Below are positions 7,267 through 16,149 of a stretch of 19,283 nt of DNA, piece after piece. The DNA is from Candidatus Cloacimonadota bacterium (GTDB lineage: Bacteria; Cloacimonadota; Cloacimonadia; Cloacimonadales; TCS61). The notes below the pieces were generated by a model. The model was not told where the DNA came from. It ran no database searches and saw only the letters and a list, made by a program, of their open reading frames with translations. Position numbers and translations under genes: made by a program. Location of the stretch: NCBI GenBank assembly GCA_030445745.1, contig JASUTE010000026.1, positions 1 to 19,283 on the forward strand, read 5' to 3'. Each line of letters begins with the position of its first letter. Position 1 is the first letter of the stretch.

Positions 7267-8538
7267 GTGAAGCGTTTTTTTATTTTTCTAATATTAGTTA
7301 TATTTTTGGTAGCTTGTGGACATAGAGAATCTCCCACTGGTGGGAAAAAAGATACTGAGAGTCCCAAAATTATCTCTATTTCACCAGTCGAATTTTCCGA
7401 TATTAGCAAATTGGAAAAAATCGAGGTAGTCTTTTCCAAACCAATAAAGCGTAATAGCCTTAAAACAGGCTTGCACATCTATCCTCCTATTTTGGAGAAA
7501 GAACTGAATTGGGATGGAGCTATTTTAAATATCGAGTGGCAGGAAAATTTGCAAGATTCTGCCAACTATTTTTTTACCTTTAATACCGATATAAAAGGTG
7601 AACATGATAATTTATTGGACAAAAATTATACCTTCGTATTTAGAAGTGGTAAAACTCTGGAAAGCACAATTGCAGGGAATTTTTCCTTTGAAAAAGTAGA
7701 AGATAAAGAAAAGGAAGTAACTTTAGCAGTTAGTACTGCCGATTCAGTGAATATTTTCACAAAAAAAATAACTGATTCCACTTTCCGCTTGGAACATCTG
7801 AATAGAATTCCTCATATTTTACAGGCTTATATCGATAAAAATAGGAATGGAAGTTACAACCCCAACAGTGAACCATACGATTATCGTTTTGTGCCGCAGC
7901 AAAAGTTAGCAAGTGTGAATCTGGAATTAACTTATCAGGATACAACTAAGCCAAAAGTAAATAGAATGCTGGTGCTAGCAGCAGATAAAATGCAAATGCA
8001 ATTAAGCGAACCAGTAAAAAAATATGATGAACTGCAGATCTATACGGCTGATTCTTTGAAAACTTCGCTCCAAATTATCGCTGCCAGTTTGGAAGACGAT
8101 GCAATTTTTGTGCTGTCTTCTCAGATGGACACCTTGAAATATACAGCAGAAATTTCGGAACTGGTCGATTTGAAAGGAAATGTGAAACAAAGGCAGACGA
8201 TCGAATTTGAAGGGATCGCCAAACCAGATACATTAGCACCAAAAGTTTTGTCTTTTTGGCCAGCAGATGGTACTTCTATTAAACAATTAATTCCAGATAT
8301 TGTCTATAAATTCGATGAGGTTATATTTGAAAAAGATATAAAAGCAGAGTTACTGCAGATAGAAACTGGACAACAACTTGAAGTAAAAATATCGGGTTGT
8401 CCAGCTCGCGAAATTCACTTCCAACCAAAAGATCCACTCCAAAACTACACATCATATAGTATTAAGCTGCAGGTAGCTGATAAAGATGGTAATGTAAGAA
8501 AAATCGAACCAATAACTTTTATTTCAATAGTACGATAG
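7267..8538 (+). CDS. Lipoprotein with SbsA-type Ig-like domain(s)
   Basis: The 423-residue protein begins with a lipoprotein signal peptide (LVAC, acylated C17) followed by 'SPTGGKKDTESPKIIS'. That start is shared with a family of Ig-like-domain (Big_5/SbsA) lipoproteins common in Bacteroidetes and relatives. The first Ig-like module spans about 30-125 ('IEVVFSKPIKRNSL', 'YFFTFNTDIKG'). A related strand pattern recurs near 325-420 ('SPADGTSIKQL'-like 'FWPADGTSIKQLIPDIVYKF', then 'NYTSYSIKLQVADKDGNVRK'). It probably sits on the periplasmic face of a membrane; the function is unknown. The GTG start immediately follows the recR stop, with AAGGA a few bases upstream, so translation is probably coupled. 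Confidence 0.85.
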   Translation: MKRFFIFLILVIFLVACGHRESPTGGKKDTESPKIISISPVEFSDISKLEKIEVVFSKPIKRNSLKTGLHIYPPILEKELNWDGAILNIEWQENLQDSANYFFTFNTDIKGEHDNLLDKNYTFVFRSGKTLESTIAGNFSFEKVEDKEKEVTLAVSTADSVNIFTKKITDSTFRLEHLNRIPHILQAYIDKNRNGSYNPNSEPYDYRFVPQQKLASVNLELTYQDTTKPKVNRMLVLAADKMQMQLSEPVKKYDELQIYTADSLKTSLQIIAASLEDDAIFVLSSQMDTLKYTAEISELVDLKGNVKQRQTIEFEGIAKPDTLAPKVLSFWPADGTSIKQLIPDIVYKFDEVIFEKDIKAELLQIETGQQLEVKISGCPAREIHFQPKDPLQNYTSYSIKLQVADKDGNVRKIEPITFISIVR

Positions 8539-8547
8539 GGATTCTTT

Positions 8548-10122
8548 ATGAGAAAATATGTAATTTTATTATTATTTCTAAGTTTATTTATATGTTTGAA
8601 TGCAGACTATTTTGTTCCAATTGAAGATCCTGTTTATGATTTTCTATCGATGATGGAAAATTTGAAATATCTATCTCAATCAGAAGATATCTATCCAGGA
8701 TATCATGCCGATATTTTAGATAAACTGCAAAAGCTTAAAGATAAAAAACTACCTGCCTCTTACCAAAAGCTATTAGAATACCATTTAGAAAGATTAAAAA
8801 ATGAGCCTTCTGAGGGAACAAGCTTAGCTTTTTATCCATTTCCCAAACTGAAAGAATCTATTGGGGAAGTTTGGCAGCCTCATTCTGATAAAAAACATTT
8901 AGCTACCTATAAAAAAGATAATTCCAGTTTTTTCCTCTCTGGTTTGTTGGGTTTGGAATATGATATAAAAAAAGATGATGGTTCTAAACTTTACAGAAAA
9001 AGAGAGTATTATGGTTTAGATTTTGGTGGAAATTTCTATGATAATTTTGGATTCAGGGTTGCTTTTAAAAAAGGTCATTTTAATGGCGATAACAGTTTTA
9101 TAGAAGAGAATCCCGACCTTTCCATAATGGGAAACAGTTTTTTTAAGGACGATGACACATATTATGAATTAAATTTGAATTCGCAGCTGGATTATAAGAA
9201 TAAATACCTGAATTTATCTGCAGGATACGGTACTTTTGGCTTAGGTAATACGATAAATAGTTCTATTATCTTAAATTCCACGGTAACACCCTATGGTTAT
9301 CTGAAATATTACAAGAAAATGGGTAATTTTAGTTATATGGGTCTCACAACTCAGCTAATTCCAGATAGCCTGCGCAATGAAACCGATTATAAGCCTAAAT
9401 CGATGGCTATTCAAACTCTGGGTTATACAAATGAATTTATTAGCCTTACTATTGGGAATACAATAATCTATGGTGATCGCACCCTTGACTTGGCTTATTC
9501 TACTCCTTTAGCGCTTTATAAAATTATGGATAACAAATATCATGGCCGCGATAATACCTCTGTTTTTGCCTTTGGTAAACTGGCCCCCTTTTCTGGATTT
9601 TCATTGTATGGGAATTTATTCTTAGATGATCTGAATAAAGAAAGGCTTAAAACAAAATATTGGGCTACTTCGCTGGCATTCCAGGGTGGAGTGGACTATA
9701 ACTGCAGGTCGTTTCCATTAGATGCGAGTTTTGAATTAACCGGAGTGGGGCCTGGAGTTTACACCCACAAAAGCAACAATATCGGCTACAGCAATTTACG
9801 CTACAGCCAAGATGATGAACTTTTGGGCTATGAATATGGCAGTAATCTGCTCACATTTGCAGGTGAACTTACTTTCTTGAATAAATATTTCAATGTAGAT
9901 GTAATTTACGAAAATATCCAGCAGGGAAATTTGGCTAATGATCCCTTTGGTGAATATGAGAAAGTAGAATTTTTGGCAGAGAGTATAAATAGATATCAGT
10001 ATCTTTCTGCTCTTCTGGAAATTAACTATGTCCCTGAGTTAAATTTATCTTTAGAATATAAAAAAGATTTGCAGTTATCTGAAAATTACTATATTTTCAG
10101 TAAGATTGAATTTAAATATTAA
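8548..10122 (+). CDS. Outer-membrane beta-barrel protein, possibly Wzi-like
   Basis: The 524-residue protein has a signal peptide (MRKYVILLLFLSLFICLNA), a mature start 'DYFVPIEDPVYDFLSMME', and a short helical segment to about residue 90. After that come many alternating amphipathic strands rich in Tyr, Phe, Asn and Gly. It ends in 'SKIEFKY', an aromatic terminus as in barrel proteins. The opening 'VP.EDPVYDFL' resembles capsule-assembly Wzi-type and other FCB barrel proteins, so a role in surface polysaccharide is possible but unproven. It starts nine bases after the Ig-like lipoprotein gene and probably shares its transcript. Confidence 0.75.
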   Translation: MRKYVILLLFLSLFICLNADYFVPIEDPVYDFLSMMENLKYLSQSEDIYPGYHADILDKLQKLKDKKLPASYQKLLEYHLERLKNEPSEGTSLAFYPFPKLKESIGEVWQPHSDKKHLATYKKDNSSFFLSGLLGLEYDIKKDDGSKLYRKREYYGLDFGGNFYDNFGFRVAFKKGHFNGDNSFIEENPDLSIMGNSFFKDDDTYYELNLNSQLDYKNKYLNLSAGYGTFGLGNTINSSIILNSTVTPYGYLKYYKKMGNFSYMGLTTQLIPDSLRNETDYKPKSMAIQTLGYTNEFISLTIGNTIIYGDRTLDLAYSTPLALYKIMDNKYHGRDNTSVFAFGKLAPFSGFSLYGNLFLDDLNKERLKTKYWATSLAFQGGVDYNCRSFPLDASFELTGVGPGVYTHKSNNIGYSNLRYSQDDELLGYEYGSNLLTFAGELTFLNKYFNVDVIYENIQQGNLANDPFGEYEKVEFLAESINRYQYLSALLEINYVPELNLSLEYKKDLQLSENYYIFSKIEFKY

Positions 10123-10149
10123 AATTTTAAAAATAAAAAATTAAAAAGG

Positions 10150-10179
10150 TTGACATAAAAAAAGAGACGGTTCTAAGTT
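10150..10179 (+). promoter_or_regulatory. Candidate promoter of the 311-residue barrel protein gene
   Basis: A perfect TTGACA (10150-10155) is followed 18 bp later by TAAGTT (10174-10179), a poor -10 match. The gap to the gene also has a strong AAGGAG ribosome binding site at 10207-10212. The -35 box is clear and the -10 assignment uncertain. Confidence 0.4.
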
Positions 10180-10218
10180 GTAAATAGGTAAAGGGGAAAA
10201 TTAAAAAAGGAGTTAATT

Positions 10219-11154
10219 ATGAAAAAAAGTTTAATTATTTTACTAACTCTAGCAATGTCGCTAGCATTAGTTGCCCATGAAGTAAGTATAGGTAAAGAGT
10301 TTATGGACACCTATGACACAGATGGAGATGGAGTAACCGAAAAAGGTTTTTATGCAAATCAAATTCGGTTGGGCTTCACTGGAGAAGACTATTCTTTGGG
10401 AATGGATTTTACCAAATATTTCAGACATGGCTATGAAAATATGAAGGATATCGAACTTAAATCTGCTTGGAAATCTTTCGATATGTATGGCTATGCTGAT
10501 TTTATCGTAGGTTACGATTCTTACGAGTTTGGCCGCATTACAACCAGCCTTGCTTCCCAAAACATGAGTATCTATCAGCTTTATGTACCACAAAAAAACT
10601 GGATGCTGAAGTTGAAAGGCGATGTTTCCTTCGTAGATTGGACAATTTATTATCCTTACGACACAGCCGTAACTAAAGACTTAGGTGGTCAGCTAGGCTT
10701 TAACGTGAAAAATGGCCGTTTAGGCTTAAGTTTGTTAGCACGTGATGTGATGGAAAATTGGGGTGGACGCTGGATCGATTATGCTGTAGATTTGGAATAT
10801 ACAATTCCTAATATCGTGAAAATAGCAGGCCAGGTTTACGAAATTGATGATGATTTAGACAATACCGATGATATCGATTTTTATGTAATTGCTAACTATT
10901 CTCCAGGCTTTGAATTACCACCACTTTTCGGACGTAACAATCCTAACTTTGGTATCTTGGATGGTGTATTCAAACCATATGTAGGCTATGCAACTTATCG
11001 TGATGCAGCTGGTGATGGTATGGGCGAAAATTACACATTGGCTGGTCTTAATTTTGAAACAAGAGTTAATGCTTTTTGGAAACTTGAATATATGATATGT
11101 TCTGAAGATGATATTGATGATAGATTAGCTCTGCAAATAGGTTATCATTTCTAA
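10219..11154 (+). CDS. Porin-like outer-membrane beta-barrel protein
   Basis: The 311-residue protein has a signal peptide ending near 'LALVA' (residue 19). The rest is made of alternating strands with many Tyr, Trp, Asp and Gly residues, and it ends 'LALQIGYHF' with the terminal Phe typical of Omp85-inserted barrels. An acidic 'DTYDTDGDGVTEKG' near residues 31-44 looks like a calcium-binding loop. The family is not recognised; a small porin is the best guess. AAGGAG lies six bases before the ATG. Its own promoter and a strong terminator suggest a single-gene transcript, plausibly abundant. Confidence 0.75.
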   Translation: MKKSLIILLTLAMSLALVAHEVSIGKEFMDTYDTDGDGVTEKGFYANQIRLGFTGEDYSLGMDFTKYFRHGYENMKDIELKSAWKSFDMYGYADFIVGYDSYEFGRITTSLASQNMSIYQLYVPQKNWMLKLKGDVSFVDWTIYYPYDTAVTKDLGGQLGFNVKNGRLGLSLLARDVMENWGGRWIDYAVDLEYTIPNIVKIAGQVYEIDDDLDNTDDIDFYVIANYSPGFELPPLFGRNNPNFGILDGVFKPYVGYATYRDAAGDGMGENYTLAGLNFETRVNAFWKLEYMICSEDDIDDRLALQIGYHF

Positions 11155-11168
11155 AAAAAGGTGAAAAT

Positions 11169-12062
11169 CTAACCCCGGGCTTTTTCAGTTCGGGGTTTTT
11201 TTATTATAAAATACAAACCAACCAAGCCAGGTAACACTGAATTGAATATAAATATTGTGAGCGAAGTAGTAACAGCTACATCAGTTAAAATAGCAAATCC
11301 AGCAAAAACTTTTATAGAAAATGACTCTCGTAGGCCTAATCCACTTATTGTAATGGGAATAACATTGGCAAAAAGAACTAACGGAACTCCTATCATTACC
11401 TTATTTAACTCAATTGTTTGAAAATTATTCAAGACTACATAATATTGTAAAATAGTTAGTAAAACAAAAATGATTTGAGAAAAAATGATGCGATAAATTA
11501 TTTTCCCATATTCATAGAAAAAATTCTTCACAATCTCTCGCTTTACTATTTTAGAAAAAAGTTTTACCAAAAATGGTAAAAACACCATTAAGATAACCAT
11601 TGAAAACTTAAGGATGATATGTAGATTTTGGAAATAGAAACAAGCAGCAATTGAAGCGGCTAATAGGTTTATCCAGATCTGGAAAAACTTTTCTACTCCT
11701 ATAGAGATAAAGGTAGAACTCTTCTTATTTTCTACAAAAAAAACCTTTCCTAAAGTAGCATGACCACCTGGCAGTAAAAATCTGAGTGCCGATCCTATAA
11801 AGTGAGTTCTGATGATCTCGGTAAGATTAAATTTATAATTTGGCCACATCCTTAAATAAATACCCCAATTAAAAATTTGGGTAACAAGTTTAATAATAGT
11901 TGTAACCAATAAAATAAGAATCGTGATGAGGCTGATATTAAAGAAATTGCAATAAAATTGCTTGAAATCAATTTTCCTAAAAATAAAATAAAGTATAGTC
12001 AAACTAACAAAAAATTTTAGGAAATAGAGGAGACGTTTGTTTTTCAACTTTTCCATTTCCAT
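11169..12062 (-). CDS. Flippase-like integral membrane protein (LPG synthase TM / UPF0104 family)
   Basis: The 297-residue protein is very hydrophobic, with about seven or eight membrane segments. It has the family marks 'LRFLLPGGHATLGKV' (around residues 93-107) and 'SGLGLRESFSIKVFAGFAI' near the C-terminus. The family includes the membrane domain of lysylphosphatidylglycerol synthase and proteins thought to move lipid-linked molecules. No catalytic synthase domain is attached. It overlaps the upstream glycosyltransferase gene by 19 bases (12044-12062), so the two are co-translated. I infer that the pair makes or handles a lipid-linked sugar. The last residues (about 'KKPRTEKARG') are encoded within the terminator of the opposite gene. 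Confidence 0.82.
   Translation of the reverse strand: MEMEKLKNKRLLYFLKFFVSLTILYFIFRKIDFKQFYCNFFNISLITILILLVTTIIKLVTQIFNWGIYLRMWPNYKFNLTEIIRTHFIGSALRFLLPGGHATLGKVFFVENKKSSTFISIGVEKFFQIWINLLAASIAACFYFQNLHIILKFSMVILMVFLPFLVKLFSKIVKREIVKNFFYEYGKIIYRIIFSQIIFVLLTILQYYVVLNNFQTIELNKVMIGVPLVLFANVIPITISGLGLRESFSIKVFAGFAILTDVAVTTSLTIFIFNSVLPGLVGLYFIIKKPRTEKARG
11171..11202 (+). terminator. Rho-independent terminator after the porin-like gene
   Basis: AACCCCG (11171-11177) and CGGGGTT (11191-11197) form a GC-rich stem with a 13-base loop, and the right arm runs into seven T (11196-11202). The stem also encodes the C-terminal residues of the convergent minus-strand gene, whose stop is at 11171-11169. Confidence 0.85.
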
Positions 12063-13069
12063 TTTCCTAAACTACCCCTTATAGTATGAAAAATGAGATA
12101 ATAAGGGTAAATCAGGTTAAAAAGTGCATACTCAGGCTTGAATTTTTCCCGATGTGTTACCAAAAAGGCAAACAGGAAAAACAGGGTTGAACTGAAATAA
12201 ATTCCAAATATGAAATAGGAAAAATTTGCTATAAGTTGAATGGGTAGAAAGATGTAAAAACAAAATACCAATATAGATAAGATTTGATAAAAGGGGGTCG
12301 ACATTGCAAATTTGCCGTAACGCCTCTTCTGTTGTTGAGAAAAATGTTCAACTTGAGGCTTGGTATATACTGCAACTCTAGGATTATATCTTACTTTATA
12401 CGAAGTTCGATTTATCAATTTCAGAAGCAATTTATCATCACCTGCCTGATATTGACCAATACTTTTGTATCCATCTACTGCAAAAAAAGCTTTTTTATTT
12501 ACAGCTAAATTTCCGCCTGAACAACTAAAAGGAATTCCCATCCCAGCTGTAACAGCGTAGATAGCAGCCGACATCATCCGGGTATAATATCTGAAGCTGC
12601 TAACACCAATCTCTGGTGAATAGCCAATCACCATGCCGGTTTTCTTATCGGTGAACTTGTTCATACTATGCAACCAATTAGCTGGTGGTAAGCAATCAGC
12701 ATCAAGAAAGAGTAAAAATTCGTACTTAGCTATTTCCGCAGCAGCTTGCAAACCAGCTTTCTTTCCTTTTAAAATTTCCGACTTTGTCTGCAGATGAATG
12801 TATTTAGCTTTCCTGTTATGTGAACTAAATTCCTTTATCATTTTTAAAGTATCATCTTGGGAGGCATCATCTACCAAAATAATTTCATATAATGGATAAT
12901 CAATCTTGTTCAAACAATTAAATAAATCTGGCAAATTTTTTGCTTCGTTTCTGCATATAACAATAATGCTAAAAGAGGTATTAGTTTTATCTTTAGAAAC
13001 AAAATTTCTAAACATAGCTAAACCCATGAATATGATGAATAATGAAAAAATAAGTATAATTAAATTCAT
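12044..13069 (-). CDS. Membrane-bound family 2 glycosyltransferase
   Basis: The 341-residue protein has one N-terminal membrane segment, a GT-A domain ('FSIIVICRNEAKNLPDL', 'IILVDDASQDDT', 'LLFLDADC'), the acceptor-site region 'CSGGNLAVNK', and a 'QQKRRYGK' box like the QxxRW motif of processive enzymes. About three C-terminal membrane helices follow. It would transfer a sugar from a nucleotide sugar at the cytoplasmic side of the inner membrane; donor and acceptor are unknown. The ATG at 13069 is preferred over an in-frame TTG at 13078. It is first in a two-gene unit with the flippase-like gene and divergent from gdhA. Confidence 0.88.
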   Translation of the reverse strand: MNLIILIFSLFIIFMGLAMFRNFVSKDKTNTSFSIIVICRNEAKNLPDLFNCLNKIDYPLYEIILVDDASQDDTLKMIKEFSSHNRKAKYIHLQTKSEILKGKKAGLQAAAEIAKYEFLLFLDADCLPPANWLHSMNKFTDKKTGMVIGYSPEIGVSSFRYYTRMMSAAIYAVTAGMGIPFSCSGGNLAVNKKAFFAVDGYKSIGQYQAGDDKLLLKLINRTSYKVRYNPRVAVYTKPQVEHFSQQQKRRYGKFAMSTPFYQILSILVFCFYIFLPIQLIANFSYFIFGIYFSSTLFFLFAFLVTHREKFKPEYALFNLIYPYYLIFHTIRGSLGKWKWKS

Positions 13070-13122
13070 ATTTTCCAATAAATAAATAAATTTTATAAAT
13101 AAATGCAGATTAAGCTGAATTG

Positions 13123-13198
13123 TGTCAAGTTAAACCTAAAAATAAATTTGTAGAAAAAAGGTTACAAACCTTGACAAGAAAAGCCAATACAATAAATA
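13123..13198. promoter_or_regulatory. Divergent promoter region between gdhA and the glycosyltransferase gene
   Basis: For gdhA, a perfect TTGACA (13171-13176) is followed 16 bp later by TAAATA (13193-13198). For the minus-strand gene, a perfect TTGACA on that strand lies at 13128-13123, with only a weak AT-rich -10. The two -35 boxes lie 42 bp apart in the 162-bp gap. Confidence 0.45.
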
Positions 13199-13231
13199 GA
13201 CGACAAAGAAAAATAAAAAATGGAGGCTGTA

Positions 13232-14563
13232 ATGACAAAGCAGGACTTTATGGAAAAAGTTACCGCAAAAAATCAGAATGAACCTGAATTTTTACAAGCA
13301 GTTGAGGAAGTAGTTAATTCTATTTGGGATGTCTATCAAGATAACCCTCGTTTTGTGGAAGCTAAAATCTTGGAACGTTTAGTTGAACCAGAACGCGTAA
13401 TTATGTTCCGGGTACCCTGGATGGACGATAAGGGTAACACCCATGTAAATCGTGGTTATCGAGTTGAGTTCAATAGTGCTTTAGGTCCATATAAGGGTGG
13501 ATTGCGTTTTCACCCTAGTGTAACCCTTAGCATTTTGAAATTCTTAGGTTTCGAGCAAATCTTTAAAAATAGTTTAACTACCCTGCCAATGGGCGGAGGA
13601 AAAGGTGGATCTGATTTTGATGCAAAAGGAAAATCTGATGCAGAGATTATGAGATTCTGCCAATCTTTCATGAGTGAACTTTTTCGCCATATTGGTCCCA
13701 ATACCGATGTTCCAGCTGGTGATATTGGAGTAGGGGGACGAGAAATCGGTTTTCTTTTTGGCATGTACAAAAAACTGAGAAATGAATTTACAGGCGTACT
13801 TACTGGTAAAGGATTAAACTGGGGAGGCAGCCTGATACGGCCCGAAGCTACCGGTTTTGGAGCTGTTTATTTTACACAAGAAATGTTGAAAACCAAAGGA
13901 GAAACTTTAGCAGGTAAAACTGTTGCTGTATCTGGATTTGGCAACGTTGCCTGGGGTGCAACCCAGAAAATAAATGAATTGGGTGGTAAAGTTGTTACTC
14001 TCTCTGGTCCCGACGGTTATATTTACGATAAAGAGGGAATTTCCGGCGATAAAATTGATTTCATGCTGCAAATGCGTGCCAGCAACAACGACCGTGTTCA
14101 AGATTATGCAGATGAATATGATGTCCCATTCTATCCAAATAAACGTCCTTGGGAAGTTAAATGTGATGTAGCTCTGCCATGTGCAACTCAAAATGAACTT
14201 TTCGAAGATGATGCCAAGAAACTAGTTGAAAACGGTTGTATATGTGTAACAGAAGGCGCTAATATGCCTTGTACACCAGAAGCAATAAAAGTATTACAAG
14301 CTAACAAGATCCTTTATGCTCCTGGTAAGGCAGCTAATGCTGGTGGTGTAGCTACTTCTGGACTTGAAATGTCTCAGAATAGTCTCAGATTCAACTGGTC
14401 ACGCGAGGAAGTAGACGAAAAATTACATACTATAATGAAGAACATTCACGATGCTTGCAAAAAATATGGCGAAGATGGTGATTATATAGATTATGCCAAA
14501 GGTGCTAATATTGCCGGTTTTATGAAAGTAGCCAATGCGATGTTAGATCAAGGTTTGGTATAA
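13232..14563 (+). CDS. gdhA: Glutamate dehydrogenase, hexameric NADP-type
   Basis: The enzyme interconverts 2-oxoglutarate plus ammonia and glutamate, linking nitrogen assimilation or amino-acid catabolism with carbon metabolism. At 443 residues it fits the small hexameric class. Glutamate-binding and catalytic motifs are present: 'GPYKGGLRFHP' (K88), 'PMGGGKGGSDFD' (K124) and 'PAGDIGVGGREIG' (D164). The Rossmann motif is 'VSGFGNVAWGA' (233-243). The strand after it ends 'TLSGPDGYIYD', without an acidic residue at the usual NAD-specific position, which favours NADP; this is inference. The ATG at 13232 is chosen because GGAGG (13222-13226) lies five bases upstream. The in-frame ATG at 13220 overlaps that site. 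It is a single-gene unit with promoter and terminator. Confidence 0.96.
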   Translation: MTKQDFMEKVTAKNQNEPEFLQAVEEVVNSIWDVYQDNPRFVEAKILERLVEPERVIMFRVPWMDDKGNTHVNRGYRVEFNSALGPYKGGLRFHPSVTLSILKFLGFEQIFKNSLTTLPMGGGKGGSDFDAKGKSDAEIMRFCQSFMSELFRHIGPNTDVPAGDIGVGGREIGFLFGMYKKLRNEFTGVLTGKGLNWGGSLIRPEATGFGAVYFTQEMLKTKGETLAGKTVAVSGFGNVAWGATQKINELGGKVVTLSGPDGYIYDKEGISGDKIDFMLQMRASNNDRVQDYADEYDVPFYPNKRPWEVKCDVALPCATQNELFEDDAKKLVENGCICVTEGANMPCTPEAIKVLQANKILYAPGKAANAGGVATSGLEMSQNSLRFNWSREEVDEKLHTIMKNIHDACKKYGEDGDYIDYAKGANIAGFMKVANAMLDQGLV

Positions 14564-14585
14564 GCATAACAACACTAACGATATT

Positions 14586-14614
14586 AGCCTGCCATTTTGT
14601 GGCAGGCTTTTTTT
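14586..14614 (+). terminator. Rho-independent terminator of gdhA
   Basis: AGCCTGCCA (14586-14594) and TGGCAGGCT (14600-14608) form a perfect nine-base-pair stem with a five-base loop, followed by seven T (14608-14614), 23 bases after the gdhA stop. Confidence 0.95.
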
Positions 14615-14680
14615 GTAAGAAAAATCTTTACTTGATATTAACTAAAATATAAATAGGTAATCTGTAGCATTGGAGGTTAA

Positions 14681-15439
14681 ATGAAAAATTTTATTGCTGA
14701 TACTGCCCAGATTGGTAAAGGTTGCAAATTTGGTTTTAATGCTGTGATATGCGAAGATGTGGAAATTGGGGAAAATTGTTTTATCGGTCATAATGTAGTT
14801 ATACATCCACACAGCAAAATTGGTGATAACGTAAGAATAGATGATAATACCGTGATCGGTAAAAAACCTCTAAGTTCTCCACGTAGCATTTTTAAAATAA
14901 AAGATAACTACTCACCTACAATTATTGGAAATCAGTGTCAAATAGGAGCCAATGTGGTTATCTATGTTCAATGTAAGATAGGAAACAATAACCTGATAGC
15001 AGATTTAGCTACGATTCGGGAAGATACTGTAATAGGGGATTTGAATATAATCGGAAGAAATGTAACAATAGAAAATTACTGCCAAATAGGAAATAGAAAT
15101 AAATTGGAAACAAATAGCTATATTACCGCCTATTCTAAATTGGAAGATTATTGCTTTGTTGCACCTTGTGCTGCTACTAGCAACGATAACTATATGGGAA
15201 GGGACCCTGAACGGTTTAAGCATTTTAAAGGAGTTACTATAAAAACTGGAGGCAGAATAGGGGTAAACTGCACTGTTTTACCTGGGAAAACAATCCGAGA
15301 AGATGCTGTAGCAGCTGCTGGAGCAGTTATCACGCGTGATCTTCCTAAAAAACAGATATGGGCCGGTAATCCTGCCAAAAATTTTAAAGAAGTACCCAAA
15401 GCACAACTTATAAAATATAATTTGGATAAGAAAAAATGA
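14681..15439 (+). CDS. Left-handed beta-helix (hexapeptide-repeat) acyltransferase
   Basis: The 252-residue protein consists almost wholly of hexapeptide repeats ('IGKGCKFGFNAVICEDVEIGENCFIGHNV' type), interrupted near residues 65-90 by a loop. It closes with 'GAVITRDLPKKQIWAGNPAKNFK', the standard end of sugar acetyltransferases. A trimeric enzyme moving an acetyl or acyl group to a nucleotide sugar (WlbB or NeuD-like) is the likely role; the substrate cannot be assigned. GGAGG (14672-14676) lies four bases before the ATG. A TTGATA at 14632-14637 may be the -35 of the operon promoter, with no good -10. The 3' end overlaps the next gene by four bases (ATGA). Confidence 0.85.
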   Translation: MKNFIADTAQIGKGCKFGFNAVICEDVEIGENCFIGHNVVIHPHSKIGDNVRIDDNTVIGKKPLSSPRSIFKIKDNYSPTIIGNQCQIGANVVIYVQCKIGNNNLIADLATIREDTVIGDLNIIGRNVTIENYCQIGNRNKLETNSYITAYSKLEDYCFVAPCAATSNDNYMGRDPERFKHFKGVTIKTGGRIGVNCTVLPGKTIREDAVAAAGAVITRDLPKKQIWAGNPAKNFKEVPKAQLIKYNLDKKK

Positions 15440-16149
15440 AAGCTTTAGTAATAATTCCTACCTACAATGAAGCTGAGAATATCAAACAGATAATCGAAGC
15501 GGTATTGAAGCAGAACAACATAATTAGTGTGTTGATAGTGGATGATAATTCTCCTGATGGAACTGCTCAAATAGTGAAAAATATTCGCTCGACAAGCGAT
15601 AGAGTTCATCTAATAGAACGTCATGCCAAATTGGGTTTGGGCTCTGCCTATGTGGAAGGGTTCAAATATGCTTTAAACGAGGGATATGACTATATTTTCG
15701 AGATGGATGCCGATTTTTCCCATGATCCGTCTGAATTAAACAATATGTTGGCAGAAATAAAAGATAATGACCTGGTGATTGGTTCCCGCTATATAAAAGG
15801 TGTGAACGTGGTAAATTGGCCTTTGCGGCGCTTAATATTAAGCTATTTCGCCGCACTTTATGTTCGGTGCATTACAGGTATGAAGATAACTGATCCTACT
15901 AGTGGCTTCAAATGTTTTAGAAAAGAAGTTCTGCAAGCTATCAACTTAGACGAGATTCTTTCTGATGGATATTCTTTCCAAATAGAAATGCATTACAGAA
16001 TTTGGACTAAGAAATTTCGTATTAAAGAAATTCCTATAATATTCACCGATAGACGTAGTGGAAAAAGCAAGATGAGCAAAAAAATAGTACGCGAAGCTAT
16101 TCTTATGGTTTGGAAACTTAAGTATTTGCATTTAAAGGGAAAAATTTGA
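15436..16149 (+). CDS. Polyprenyl-phosphate glycosyltransferase, DPM1-like (GT2)
   Basis: The 237-residue protein is a soluble GT2 enzyme resembling dolichol-phosphate mannose synthase. It shows 'VIIPTYNEAENI' (5-16), 'LIVDDNSPDGT' (33-43), 'LGLGSAYVEGFKYAL' (66-80), the metal-binding 'MDADFSHDP' (90-98) and 'DPTSGFKCFRKEVL'. It lacks the C-terminal membrane helices of GtrB-type proteins. It probably moves mannose or another sugar to a polyprenyl phosphate for later use in glycan or glycoprotein synthesis. ATGA and TTGA overlaps on either side place it firmly in the operon. Confidence 0.9.
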   Translation: MKALVIIPTYNEAENIKQIIEAVLKQNNIISVLIVDDNSPDGTAQIVKNIRSTSDRVHLIERHAKLGLGSAYVEGFKYALNEGYDYIFEMDADFSHDPSELNNMLAEIKDNDLVIGSRYIKGVNVVNWPLRRLILSYFAALYVRCITGMKITDPTSGFKCFRKEVLQAINLDEILSDGYSFQIEMHYRIWTKKFRIKEIPIIFTDRRSGKSKMSKKIVREAILMVWKLKYLHLKGKI

